Shown: positions 46,562 to 59,584 of the stretch, piece after piece
Layout: every line of letters begins with the position of its first letter
Numbering within the stretch: the first letter of the stretch is position 1
Source: Calliphora vicina
Lineage: Eukaryota > Arthropoda > Insecta > Diptera > Calliphoridae
Reading direction: 5' to 3'
DNA length: 64,000 bases
NCBI RefSeq assembly: GCF_958450345.1
Contig: NC_088780.1
Location: 59,927,533 to 59,991,532, forward strand
Program-made: the position numbers and the translations under genes
Notes under the pieces: generated by a model
The model's input: only the letters and a program-made list of their open reading frames with translations
Told to the model about the DNA's origin: nothing
The model's database searches: none

Positions 46562-47023
46562 CCCTAGGTCTCCACGTAGCAATTTTTATTGCTAAGCACA
46601 AGCAATAACGTCAACAGAACAACAACAGAGCTATTGCTGATTGCTTTAAGTGGAGAAAACGTTCGTCACAAATACAAAATTTTCAACACGAGAAGTTCTA
46701 TGAAAAACTGAGGATTATTTTGCTTATATTTTGTGTTGAATGATTTTTTTCACTAATTTCTTTGTTTTTTTTATTTTTGGTACTTAAATAAATTAAATAT
46801 GTATGAATTAATCGCACCGAATCATAGAAAGAAGAAATTTTACATTAATGACAACTGAACTGACAGCTTATTGCTTAGCAATAATTTCTCAGGCAATCAG
46901 TATAGCAATCATTGCTCAATGGATTGCTACATATGGCAATTTGCGGTCTACACTCGCAAATTTTATTGACGCAATCAAATTTGACAATTGCAGAAATAAA
47001 TATTGCTACGTGGAGACCTAGGG
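46562..47023. mobile_element. TAA-flanked MITE, 462 bp
   Basis: Left end CCCTAGGTCTCCACGTAGC and its exact complement on the right (GCTACGTGGAGACCTAGGG, 19 of 19). TAA on both sides (46559-46561, 47024-47026). Internal ttgct/agcaat repeats lie near both ends. A PIF/Harbinger-type non-autonomous element, apparently young. Confidence 0.88.
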
Positions 47024-47248
47024 TAACAATCATTTGAAATTACAATTTATCTTTTTCTAACAAGTTTTCATTGCCAGATCTGACAACATTGTAAGATCTG
47101 AAAACCATCATACATACATACATAGGTTAAGGTGTAAGTATCTACTAAGTTTGATAAAAATCAATTTATTTGTAATTTCTTACGGAATTTATGATATAAA
47201 TAATTATGAATAAATTAAATAATATGAAATAATTAGATTTTCTAAAGT

Positions 47249-49133
47249 CCCAATAAGCACACATAATATTAAAATTCAAGTAGTTGAATTTTAACTGGAA
47301 TTCAATTTGAATTTCAATTCTGTTTTCAAGTGTTTTTCAAATAAACAATGTTTGATAATTTTTGAAAATTTGTTTCAGACTTTTTTTTATTGTCAAGATA
47401 ATAAAATTTAAATCCGAAAAAATAATAGTGGAATTTAATGCTTTTAGAAATTGCAGTAAATTATAACTAAAATGCAAGAATTCAATATAAATAATCAGTG
47501 TTTTATATAAAAAGTTAAAGTAAGTTCATAGTAAAATGGTGAAAAAATCAAAATTAGACTCTAAAAAAATTGTTTCATTGTTTACTAAACACTGAATACA
47601 GCAGTCAACAGTTCCATAAAATGTGAGAAGTATATCCACAGATCACAAATATAATCAAGACAACAATAATCCTGGAAACATCATTGACAATGCAAGTTTT
47701 GAAAGAAAAGAAGAACTGGAAAACTAATTAGCTAAATTATCCTGGTGCTCCAAATCTTTATTTATAATTGAATTGTAATATTTCAGTTTAATTTTACGTT
47801 AATTTATGTAAAAAAATGTACTATAAATAAAACCAATATTAATAAGAGCTTGAATATAATTATTTTGTTCGACTTGTATTGAACTATAATTCAAGGGTTG
47901 AATTAATCTATATTTCAAAGCTAAAATTCAAGTATTTTTTCGATTTGTATTTCATTGTAATTTAAGGCTGTAATTCAACTGTATTAACACTTAGGGTATT
48001 CAATTAATCGGGTTTCTGGTTTAATCGGTTAATCGAGCAAATAATTAACCGAGGTTTATATTTATTCGGTTAATAATCGGTTAATTTAAAATTATTCGAT
48101 TAACCGAATAATTTCTATTTTCATTTTAAATTGAAAATACAACAACGAATTTTGTGTACAAAAACATAAAAAACAGCAAATAAGGTATTTGAGATAATTT
48201 TTTTAAACATATCGCCTATTTGCTGCAACAACGTCATAACTTAAAATCCGTGTTTTATGAACTGTTCTATAATCTTTCATATAGTTTCATCAGTTTTCAA
48301 AAAAGTCAATTATTTTTTGTGTGAGAGTGTTTTTTTGTTGTAAACATCAAAATTAAAATTCATGTTTTCTCGTATATTTGATAAGTAAAAATTTGGGTTT
48401 AATACAGATTAGAAAGATATTAACATCTACTATTTATATTTCTGAAATCGCATGATCTGTATAATTTAAACGATTTTTTTCTTTAGATTTAATAAAACTT
48501 TTCTTGGAAAAAAACTCTCTCGCTGATTGTATATGTTGGAGAAATCAAAAGCATGATAAGGAATATTCATTTTTGAATTGTTTTAGATTTTGATCAATTT
48601 AATAGTTTCGTTTAGTTATGATAAAAGACTCATTTCAAAAAAAGTTTCGTCCATACATGTAAATACAAACAAAGTTTCAAATACATGTAAATTAAATATG
48701 TCAGTTGTTATACATACTCACTAATCATGTTTATTGGATGTTCAAAAATATATAATTTTAATTTGAAATTTGTCTTTGAATTGAAATGGAAAAATAAATA
48801 CAAAAAAATTTTTTAAAGTGCAAAAAAAAAGGAATTTCGGTTAATCGGTTAATCGACACAAATTAATCGGTTTATTTGTTATTTGAAAATCGGCAATTTC
48901 AAATTATTCGAACAGTTAACCGTCCAAAATTAATCGGTTAACCGATTAACGGTTAATCGATTGAATACCCTTATTAACACTATAATGTTTGACTTGAATT
49001 CAAGTTTCCTTTTCACTGGAGAATGCTATTGAAATAAAGTGTAACCCAAGTGTATTTCAACCCTTGAAGTTTGAATGTATGACTGGAATTCAACTTGTTT
49101 TACACTTGAATTCCAGCAAAAATGCTTATTGGG
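47249..49133. mobile_element. TIR element of 1.9 kb, host of a nested MITE
   Basis: Ends TCCCAATAAGCA and TGCTTATTGGGA are inverted copies, followed inward by attcaag/cttgaat repeats near both ends. The MITE at 47992-48972 is inserted inside; without it the element is about 0.9 kb. A related fragment lies at 6455-6590. No coding sequence and no clear duplication. Confidence 0.65.
47992..48972. mobile_element. MITE with 9-bp duplication, second member
   Basis: Left TAGGGTATTCAATTAATCGG and complement of right AAGGGTATTCAATCGATTAA, the same terminus as 25177-25582. Perfect 9-bp duplication ATTAACACT (47983-47991, 48973-48981). The middle (48190-48430) is inverted relative to 60575-60840 (taatatctttctaatct, tatacgagaaaacatgaatt). 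Confidence 0.87.
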
Positions 49134-49235
49134 AGTGTTTGTAAGTTATTCTCAGTAAAAATTTAAATGATTAAAGCTTAAATGACAAATCTTAAAGCAC
49201 GATGGCCACGTATCAAACTGATTTGACAAACTCAG

Positions 49236-49985
49236 TTTTTATACCCTACACCACCATAGTGGGGAGGGTATTATGCGTTTGTGCAGATGTTTGTAACGCC
49301 CAAAAATATTAGTCTAACACCCACCTTAAAGTATACCGATCGACTTAGAATCACTTTCTGAGTCGATTAAGCGATGTCCGTCCGTCCGTCCGTCTGGTTG
49401 GCTGGCTGGCTGTCCATGTAAACCTTGTGCGCAGAGTACAGGTCGCAATTTTGAAGATATTTCGATGAAATTTGATACATATTATTTTTTCAGCTCAAGG
49501 ACCAAGCCTATTGAAACTGGCTGAAATCGGTCCATTATTTCACCTAGCCCCCATACAAATGTCCTCCCGAAATTGGACTTTATCGGTCATAAATGTTTAA
49601 TTTATATATGTGTCTCCGCTCCAAATAAGTTTTATATACACGAAATTCATGTCACCAAATTTTGTTACGATCGGTCCATAATTAGTCATAGCTCCCATAT
49701 AGACCCGCTTCCGAAAATCACTTTAACGTGCATAAATCGCTTAAAAATGTTGGTAAACACACAAAATTCAACATAGTTAACTTCAATATACACATAAATC
49801 ACACGACCTAATTTCATGGTGATCGGTCCATAATTGGTCATAGCCCCCATATAAGGCCCACTTCCGAAAATCACTCAAAAATATAAATTATTTAAATTTT
49901 AAAAGAAATTTTTTTTGCTCTTTTACTTAGTGTAGGGTATTATATGGTCGGGCTTGACCGACCACACTTTCTTACTTGTTTTTGA
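49236..49985 (+). repeat. Repeat R2, complete copy with GTCC/GGCT minisatellite
   Basis: Starts tttttataccctacaccacc, passes a (GTCC)n then (GGCT)n tract at 49378-49411, then three blocks built on cggtccataattngtcatag and ccatataagncccncttccg, and ends gaccacactttcttacttg. The three blocks are themselves about 130-240 bp repeats. Similar non-coding repeats with gtccgtccgtcc tracts are common in fly genomes. Partial copies here: 11508-12925, 17528-17790, 33795/42402, and a scrap near 25060. Confidence 0.8.
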
Positions 49986-52900
49986 TTGTGTTAGTGAAAA
50001 AAATCTTACACGTATATGTTGATGTGAGTTTGACGAAAATCAAAACAATTTAGATTTTCACTGCCGCCGCTAATATGATTTGAAGCGAATTTGATGTGTT
50101 GCTGCGAAAAACGTCAAATGGCATTATTATTCAGTTTTCGCAGCGACAACATCATAGGGTGAATTAATAAAAAAAATTCTTAACTTTAAAAAACAGCTTT
50201 GAAATGAAATTTGATGGTTTGAGTTTGTAATGTTCAATATCTAATGAATCTTGAATCAAAATACACATCTTCAAATAAATGAAAAATATGGACTTTGTTA
50301 GGTTTTGAATACCAAGTGTTCAAAAGAAATAGGGTCAAGAAGAAAAAACTTAGAAAAAACAAACGAACTTTTGGGAGCCATTGATTGCCACTAGCGGTCA
50401 GTCGGTTGGTGGGGTTCTTATTCGTTTCGTTTTTTATACCCCTATTAAATGTTTGACATTCACAAATAATATTGTAGACTCCCTATACTACAGTACAATC
50501 AGATCAACTTATATAATATGGTGTAAGACAAACCCGGTGCTTTCGTTAATCTATATGATGTTAAATTTGATCAAAACTTTAATATATAACCTATTCCTAT
50601 CCCTGATGAAGTGGAGATAGATGCCTCGAAACCCACCCTTCCATTGATCTTAATGGCATTATTTCAATAAGATCCCTAAACCGAGTCCCAACACTTACAC
50701 TCTCACATCACGAAAACTTGCAGAAATAGATTAGTGTTTCATCATAATGTTCACAATTTATTCATATAAAGTAGAATATATAGCTCTTATATTGATATTT
50801 ATAATTATTTAAAATTTAGTTAAAATCACTTTAAGAATTATTTAGTTCAAATAGATAATAAATATTTTAACTTGATAACAATTCAAATAAAAATTAATCC
50901 AGAAAGTAAAAAAATACTAATTATAATATATAATAATACACAATGAGTGTCCTCATATATTTAGGCAATATTGTAATGAAGTAACAAAAAAAAACAAATT
51001 TGATAACACATCACTTAATGATCATTACATATTACTAGATCATAAATGTGCAACTAAGAAGGTCGCAAAAAAAAGAATACAAAAAAATTTAAATTTTATG
51101 ATCTGGAGAATTTGTTTTAAATTTACACCAAACCCTAGTTTGACGCAGATAACAAAATATTTGTTTTCAATTAATACTTTAATCTGTTTTTTTTTCTGTT
51201 TCTATATTTGTTTTTGTTACTTCTTTTGTTTTATAAAACTTTTAGATATATTTAATTTAAAGGTATGCAAAACAAAATTAGATAATAAAATGAAAATTCA
51301 CTCACCAAATTTTATGGCTGGAACTGCTGCTGACTGTTGAGGCCTCGACAATCCACTGCAGAGTTTCTAGACAATTAATGTTGTATATAAAGTTTTGTTT
51401 TGCATATATACGATAGGTTGAATCCATATGGGTGATAATACTAATTATAGGGCCTTAATTTTAATAAAAAAAACTTATTATAATAGTGTTTCTTACTGTG
51501 ATAACATGTGCAATATAGTTAAGGTTTCCAAAGCATAGACATATACATATATATATTTTTTTGAATTTTGAATCGAATTGATTTTAGTTGTAATTATTTT
51601 ACTTTATTTTAATAATTCATTTTTAGTTTTAGGGTATAGACTTTTAAATAATTAAACAACTTTTGAAATTTTGATAGTTTTCTAATGTTTTTTTTATGAA
51701 AATTACAGCCAAATTGTTGTTGTATTATGTTCTGGAAACACTTAACACTTACGTGAGGTGACTTTTTTAAAATTTTAATTGTTTTTTTTCTTTGCCGTTT
51801 AGATGATTTGGGGCTTGGTTTTATAACAATTGTTAGGTAATATTATAGCAGTATGCCGTCCTCGTTGAATTTAGGATTATAATTAATATTAGTTTTATAT
51901 GTAGCTTTTACTCAAAAAAAATTATTAGCTCTAATCATCTCAGTAGTAGATTACAAGAATAATTGATTGAATTAGGTTTTTAAATATTATTTATTCACTA
52001 TACTTCTTCGTCTGCTGCTTTTCTATGCAGTTGTTGAGAAACTGGTTTAAGTGACAAAAAATATTCCTATTTGTTTTTTTTTTTGTTTGATGTCTACTTT
52101 ACTTTTAGAGTTATTTTTTGTGTGGTGCAATAAAAAGTGTACACAGTGGTGGCTATAGGAATATCACCACCACTGTAACAAAATAGTATAATTTTTGTTC
52201 CTGTGGAAAAGATTTGATTAGTTTTAGACAAATTTGGACTGGTGGACTTGTTACCTGTCTAGCCAGGATATTTTCGATTGGTTATGACAATCTAGGTTAT
52301 GCTTTCTCCAATATAACTTCCAGTTTATATTATATGATAGTGCGTTGTGTAATAACTATTATGTTTGATTATAAGTTTTTCTATTAGTTATGAACAATTA
52401 CATATTTTAATCTTAGGTTTGAGTATAATTACCTCAAGTTTAGGTAGTTAAAGGCACTTTGAGACAAAAGGAAACAGTTCTGAGTATCCTGTAAGGATAT
52501 TACACTAAAATTTTGCAATTTAAGATTTATATAAAAGTGGACTTTTCTGGATGTTTCCACGTTGAAGTTCAATTTCAAAAGAAAGCTTATATTTTTGGCT
52601 TATAAAAACCACGCTTCCATTTTAGGTATGTATTCGGTAGCAATACTAAATGGTTTGTATGTGTTAGTATGCGTTTCAATGCGTTCTCATGCGTCCGAAA
52701 ATATTGCAATTTCCAATGTTGCTAACTATATAACCCATATTAAATACAACATTGTGAGGTGAGATAGTTTTTACAAAAATTACAACCGTTAAATTTCAAT
52801 TATGAAATAAATGTTTAAAACAAGATTTGTGTATCCAAATTATCGAGACTATTGTTTATTGCAAATGTTTTATGTATGTATTAAAAAAAAATTTTCATAA

Positions 52901-53540
52901 GAAAAAGGCAAATGATGTGGTACTCAAAATTTAGTTGAATAATCGTATACTACAAGTTTGATACGTTGCACAATTAATGCACAATTAATTAATGCCGCCC
53001 TTGAACCAGGCCACATTAATTAATTTGTTTTACGTCTTCTGATCTACCTGATTTTTTCACAGTTTGTAATAAACAATCTAATTATCATGTACCAAAAATA
53101 TTAGGCTTATTTCTTTATTACTTTTTTGTCCAGAGACATTCAAAGGTGACCTAAGTGAATGCATTTGAAATGACCGTATTATATATGCTACCTTTTATCG
53201 CTTCATGCTGTGAAAATATTCTTGTAATGAGACTATAATGATTTTTTTTATAGAATTGGATGTTATAAATGATATATATGCAAATAAAAAAAATTTTAAC
53301 AATAAAAAAAAAAAAAAATTACAACTATAAATTGTCCAAAAATATTTATTTTCTTCAACTTCTATGGATTGTACCTATTGATCTCCAACGACCTCTAGCC
53401 TGAGACTTATATCGAATTAAAGCCTGAAGTCTCGGCTAACGATTTATTAAAAATTCATCTGCCCGTTTTTGCCCTAAGCAATTCCGGTATAAAAAACAAA
53501 AAAAAAGTTAGGAAAAATTTGCTTCATAAGCATGTTATTG
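49986..53540. other. Gene-poor stretch, no recognised element
   Basis: The longest part of the window without an identified transposon. It has long T- and A-rich tracts, a small hairpin (acagtggtgg / ccaccactgt) at 52144-52176, and weak frames at 50381-50620, 51098-51340 and 52562-52762 without recognisable domains. It could be intron or intergenic DNA of the host; I see no splice-bounded exon I would defend. Confidence 0.5.
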
Positions 53541-53544
53541 CGCA

Positions 53545-54725
53545 TGAAAAAAAATCGCCAAAAATCCATTTATGATCCGAATGAGCTGAAATTTAAAATA
53601 TAAATAGTACTTGAGAAGATCTACTAAAAATGCGCTTAGATTTGCAGATTATCTATATTAGTTGAAGAGATATTTAGGTTTATTTATTTATTTTTTTTAA
53701 TTTCGCTCGATCTTGTTTTGGTTTTTTAGATATGGCGGGCCAACGGCTATATTGGCGATAAAATTCTAAATAAAATAAAAACAACTTGGAGACAGTTATG
53801 TCTTCCCTATAAAAAGTTACATGCATCCAAAGTTAGAAAATGTAAAAACTAAAAAAAAAATATAATATGGTGATTTTCCATGAAGAAAAATATAAAATTT
53901 GAATTAATGTAAAATTTTAACGGTTAAAGATATCATAACAAAATTTGGAACTGATATAGACTCAAATGTCCTTAAATCTATGGCAATATATTTTTTGACA
54001 TTTTTTATTTTCAAATACCGAAATTCCTGAAACGGGGAAAATGTGTTCCAAAAACTCAGTTTTTTTTTATAAAACTGCCTACTGTGACGTTATTTACCGT
54101 GTGATAGTAAGTATTTAAGAAACATATAGGGCTATACAAATAGGGGGCTATTTCGAGGATCGATGCTTTGCCTTTTTAAAAATTTTTACTCAAACCAAAA
54201 TTTTTTTAAATTGGCCAAGTTTGGATAGATCTAGGGAGTGTTATGTCCGCTTATGTCAGCCAAATTTTAGTTTACACGCTTTTCCATTAAGTTCTCTTTC
54301 CGGATCATATACAACTTGTATATAATGCCGAAGAAAATTTTTTTCTACAAAAAAAAAAATAAAAATTGGTAAAAAACGTAAAAAATACGGACTTTTTACA
54401 TGTTCCAAATTTGGATGAGTGTAAGTTTTTATAGGGACGACATGACTCTTAGCAAGTTGTTTGTATTTTATTTAGAATTTTATCGCCAATATAGGTGATT
54501 TTGTAAAAAAAATTTCGACCCTCCGTTGGCCCGCCATAACTAAAAAACCAAAAAAAGATCGAACAAACTTAAAAAAAATAAATCAATAAACCTAAATATC
54601 TCTTCAACTAATAGAGATAACCTACACGTGTAAGCGTATTTTTAGTAGATCTTCTCAAGGACTATTTATATTTTAAATTTCAGCTCATTCGGATCATAAA
54701 TGGATTTTTGGCGATTTTTTTAAAA
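53545..54725. repeat. Large inverted repeat, about 310-bp arms
   Basis: The left arm (about 53550-53860: cgccaaaaatccatttatga, gatatttaggtttatttatt, atggcgggccaacgg, ttggcgataaaattctaaat) is mirrored by the right arm (about 54400-54720: atttagaattttatcgccaa, ccgttggcccgccataa, catttatgatccg complement). Arms differ by roughly 10-15 percent by eye. The spacer is about 540 bp without coding. A foldback-type element or an inverted duplication; termini not defined. Confidence 0.75.
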
Positions 54726-56900
54726 ATTTGATACCCGAGGTGACCAAATTTTACGGGCCACGTACTGGCCCCCATCCCTAGGAAGCTGAACAACGAAAAC
54801 ACCTCAGCTCCAATCATGTGAAATTTCGTAATAATATCTCTAATAGTTCCCGAGATACCGAATTATTGCCAAAAAAATACATTTCTGAACCACTGTGCGT
54901 TGCTGTGTTAAGCAAAACTAAATATTACCAATACATACATATTATTTGTCAAATCTGTTTGATACGTGGCCATCGTGCTTAAAATAACAGCTTTCTTTCT
55001 GCTTTGTGATGGGCTCTCCAATTGCTAATGTTTTGAATAACAGTTATAATCAGGACATATTTTAAATTGTTCTATAGAAAATGCATTTTTGGCCAAACCT
55101 TATAAATGTACATATTGCGCACATCGACTATAATTTATTTAAAGAAAATATTAATTTTGAGTTGAGTACACAATATATGTTAGACATGTTTTTAAACTTT
55201 TTTTTACAAATTTTTTGGGCATTTTATTTAAAAATGAACTGGTAAAACACTTTATTTTACGTTGTGCGATTAATTGAATAATCAAACATTCTGATTAATC
55301 AACGTTTCTGATTAAAAATTATAATTAAACAATTAATTTGAATTTTGTTTTTTGAGTTAATACCCTCTTGTTGATCAAGTGCGATATATCACTGATAGAG
55401 TGATTTATTCGAGAACATTTTAGGTTTGGGGTTGAGAGAAACAGATAAGAAACAAACACAAATAATCTGGATGAGTGACTTTCATATATAAAATTTATTA
55501 AAAGATTAATAACAATTTAAAAAAAAATTATCATTTCTGTTACTCTGACATCATTAAAAAATTCTTATAATATGTTATTGTATGTAAATAAAAGAGAAAG
55601 TAACAGTTATTAAGAACAAAAACAAATGAATTGTTTATCTCACACCAAACCATTAAAAACCCACAAAAACTAATAAAGGTCATACCAAACCATTTAAATA
55701 AAAATCATTTTATAACTGTTATTTTCAGTGATTTATTTTTATCACAAAAATATAAATCACAATTTGAATTTTTTGGTATATGAGTTATTTTCGATCTCTG
55801 GTACAATTTTATAATATTTTTGAACATGTTCTTATTCTGAATGAAAATAGTTTGGGAAAAAAAGTCATGTTCGATTAATAATATTTATTACAAAATTCAT
55901 TCCAATTATGAATTGAAAAGAAATTAATGTATTCAAAGTTTAAAAACTTTTGCAATTATAGTTCTTCAGATATATATAAGAAATAAACAATTTACATTGT
56001 ATGGGAGCTGCCACGTCCTCTAATTCAATATCGCCCATGTAGAATGCTAAGGGTGCTCTTCGGACGAAGTTTGTAGACTTCCGCAATTATAGTTCTCCAG
56101 ATATTTGAAAATAACTATTTTCTTTGTATGTGTGATATCCCATCCCCTGTTTTGGTTAAACTTCATTCAGTGATAATTAATCGTTTCGTATAAAGTGTGA
56201 ATATTGTCACATGGGGTGTGCCACATCCATTTATCCAATCCAGCCCATTTTAAGGCAATCAGTGCACAATGGTATTAAAGAAAATCCCGCGAAGTTCTGC
56301 GACTTTCACAATGATAGTTCACCAGATATTCCATAATATCACTTAAAATTTCAAAACAAAAATAAGTCTATTGGTGGTGTATGAAATATATAGGAACTCG
56401 TTTCAAATATATAGGAATATACGGTAAAAATTTCAAGAGGATCGGACTAGTGGTTTAACAAATAATCAGACATAAATATGGATAAACACAAAATTCCTAA
56501 CTTTACCCCCTTGAAAGAAGACTTTTGAAAAGGTACTTTTTAAATACCTATTTTTGTTATTAAAGTGACCTAAATTAAAAATGTTTTACTCTTAAACAAA
56601 TATTCAATGTTTAAAAACTAAAGGTACCTATTTTTTCCGTTTTTAGGATTTTTATTCCTTTAGCATATTGATGCTTCCCATTTAGCCGTTTAGTATTTAT
56701 TGCTTAAGAATTAAAGGTACCAATTTTACCGGTTCCCCCTTATTTATCACTTTCTGGTCCAAGTATTGAGAAAATAAATAGCCTATTGACGTTTCCAAGT
56801 AAGACGCTTCCAAACAAAAGTAGAGGTTTTTGATCGCTTAGTGTGATGTGAGTTGGATATCTATTGAAATAAATGTTTTGTAAGTAGGGTTTTGTGTACG
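54726..56900. other. No gene; one dispersed repeat segment
   Basis: 55798-55915 repeats the segment at 15905-16035 (gaacatgttcttattctgaa, gtcatgttcgattaataata). 54730-54745 shares atacccgaggtg with 44920. Nothing else recognised. Confidence 0.5.
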
Positions 56901-57639
56901 GGAATTCCCTGGAAATTTATTTTTTTCCCGGGAAAACGGGAAATTTTAAATTAATTAAAAAAAATTTAATAGATTTAATAGATTCTTTGATGAAGATCTT
57001 GTTCCAAAATTAGAAATATAAGTAGTGATTTTAAACCCCATTAAGAATACAGGAGAAGCATTAAGCCGAAATAAAACCATTTTGCTTATCGGTAATGCTA
57101 TAATAAACACTCTTTATGGCATCTATAAATTCTACGATTTCTCAAAAAATGGTCAATGCAATAAAATGTAAAGTTAATAAACGAAATAACAGCAGATTGA
57201 AAAATTTATAAATTACCTAAAAACTTCACAACATAATAAACTAAATTATAATATAAGGAACAAATAGAGATCTATGTAACAGTTTATATTTTCATAATTT
57301 TGTTTCTGATAATATTCATATTTTCTGTCATATAAATTCAAAAAGGAATTTTTGGTTCGCAATGTTAATGAACAATACCATATTATATATCATATTGAAG
57401 GTATTATGAAGCACTATTCAATGATACCCATAATGATCATTATTTTCTAAATATATGAGAAATTTACTATTATATATATTGAATTTAAATTCCTATAACT
57501 CCTTAACTAAAAGAGAGCAGCCAAACATTTTAACGTTTTTGTGCTTATAATTATGAGAGCTATCGACTTCAGAAAAAATATTAAAATGCAAACTGGATCG
57601 ATGGTCTTTATTTATGCTTAATATAACAAAACCAATGTT

Positions 57640-57990
57640 AAAAATTTATGGACAGCAAATTTATGAAGGCTTATTTGACCACAATGTTCTCCCATCTGTA
57701 CCGAAATACAAATGGAGCAACATTTTAAAAGCGAATTGGAATATTCAATCAATATTGAAAAGAAAACCCTAAACATTTAAAATCAAATGCTGAAAGTCAT
57801 TTTAGCGGGAATTAGCTTTATTTGAAGCAAGTTGCAATCGGACAAATAATTTAGATTGTTTTTATAATGCTTTAGAGTCGTCTCGCTGGCTAAAAACTTT
57901 GCCACTAAAATAAGAAATCGGATGTCAAATGACTTATTGAATGCATTAGTTATTTTGAAAACTCATTTAAAAAAATTAGTTCTATCAAAT
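57640..57990 (+). pseudogene. Possible hAT transposase C-terminal remnant
   Basis: 57886-57966 reads LAKNFATKIRNRMSNDLLNA followed by LVILKTHF, resembling the end of the hATC dimerisation domain (…F-x-TK-x-RNRMS…LNAL-x-FLK). Upstream, 57715-57780 contains EQHFKSELEYSISIEKKTL and then stops. Frames are broken, so any gene is dead. Identification rests on one short motif. Confidence 0.45.
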
Positions 57991-58019
57991 AATACTAACA
58001 AATGATCTCCAAATATTCT

Positions 58020-58260
58020 ATTTGTAATTTTTATTTTTTTGTTGGCAAAATCAAAAATTTTTGTGACTTTATTTCAAAATGGGCCGTTTTTTTGCTCAAA
58101 AGAAAACTTAGGTCTATTCCTTTAAGAACTTTTTGGTCGCTTAGTGGGATGTGAATGTTAAGTTTTTTGTAACTCAAGATACACAATTTTTGATTTTTTT
58201 TTGACAAAATCTTTTTTGACTTTTTTTCAAAATGGGCCATTTTTTAATTTTTTTTTTCAT
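58020..58260. repeat. Two diverged tandem units of about 140 bp
   Basis: ttggcaaaatcaaaaattt...tttcaaaatgggccgttttt (58040-58095) is repeated as ttgacaaaatcttttttga...tttcaaaatgggccattttt (58200-58250). Confidence 0.6.
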
Positions 58261-58544
58261 AGGAAAGCCTAGGTCTTATCTTGGTGGGATGCGAGTGAGT
58301 TATATATATAAAAATAAATGTTTTAACTCAAAAATTGTATGTCTTGAATTAATATCAAATAGGACTAACCTTGGTGCAAATTCCATCCCGATCGGAAGAC
58401 ATCGATTTCAAAAGTTGGTTCACCCTATATTTATATGGATATGGATTTCCTACCAAACTACACAGCGTATACATTATTTTAAAAATTATATTTTATATTT
58501 AATAATATCACTTATACGCCTACTAAATAATGAGATAATAATGA

Positions 58545-58728
58545 GACAATTGAATATACAATTTTCGTTATTGGTTGAATTTCAAATACAAAAATGATTG
58601 AATAGATAATTTTCGTAATTGAAAACACATTTTTGTTATTTTTTGTGTTTTCAATTACGAGAATTATCTATTCAATAATTTTTGTATTTGAAATTCAACC
58701 AATAACGCAAATTGTATATTCAATTGTC
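58545..58728. repeat. Long hairpin, about 84-bp arms
   Basis: GACAATTGAATATACAA...ttggttgaatttcaaatac...aattgaaaacaca is followed after about 12 bases by its complement with 3-4 differences. Total about 184 bp. The right foot continues into R6. Confidence 0.82.
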
Positions 58729-59545
58729 AAAATAATCAAATTCAAAACTCAAAATTCAATAGAAAATATCAAGAAATTTTGTTTTTGAGCAAAGAATAAT
58801 AACAAGAAGTGAAACGCTGTCAAAAAAAACCTAAGTCGGTTGTCAAAAAAAACCTAACTATAAGAATGTATTGGTATCATTTTATTTATATGTATTGGTT
58901 TTCAAACCACTTTCACCACACTCCTCAAACACACAGAGTTGTAAAAAAGCGACCTTAAAAATTATAACAAAATTTTATTACAAAAAATCAAACAATTCTC
59001 AAATTATTTGAATGATATTTGATCTGGAGAGGTTTTATAAATAGATTTTTCCGCTTTTTATTCCATAATTTCTGCAAAAATTAAGTTTATTTAAATTTTT
59101 GTATTAATTTCCAATACGAAATTTTACAAATGTGTTTATTTTAGTTTTTATTTCAACCCCCAAAAAATTAATGTCAAAAAAATTAAAAAAATATTTTTTT
59201 CGTTTGTGCAAAATATACACGTTTCGGTTATTTAAATGGTTCAAATGTGTGGAAAAAAATAATAAAAATATTATGTGATGGTGAAAGTGTGTGTTAGAAT
59301 TGCAATTTTGTGCAATTTTCAAGAAAAAGTTTTGAAGTTAAATCTCTCTCTCAAGTGTGTTGAATTCACATACTACTCGTATGTGAGAAGAGAGAGAAGT
59401 TGTTGTTGTAGAAAAATTGAGAGGCTTCCCTTCTTGTTATTCTTTGTTTTTGAGCAAATGAATACTTGATTTAATTATGAAATAATTGAAACCAGTTCAA
59501 TATGGGATAAATGTTTGAATTGAAATATATTTTTTTCTGTGTAAA
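58729..59545 (+). repeat. Dispersed repeat R6, interrupted copy
   Basis: Matches 42725-42885 at 58733-58793 and resumes at 59443-59545 (agcaaatgaatacttgattt, ttctgtgtaa) after an inserted element. Confidence 0.8.
58794..59442. mobile_element. TIR element with 16-bp duplication
   Basis: Ends GAATAATAACAAGAAG and CTTCTTGTTATTC are inverted copies apart from a 3-base slip. The flanks are identical over 16 bp: TTTGTTTTTGAGCAAA at 58778-58793 and 59443-59458. The 649-bp inside shares the aaacctaagtcngtt motif with 15430-15480 and 46300-46340 and has no coding sequence. Confidence 0.7.
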
Positions 59546-59584
59546 ATTGGTCTGTTTTTTGAACAGAAAATTTTATTGTAATAA

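Noticed and set aside
51098..51340. 80-residue Phe/Cys-rich frame that looks membrane-like
   Set aside because: Hydrophobicity follows from T-rich DNA; no start context, homology or conservation argument.
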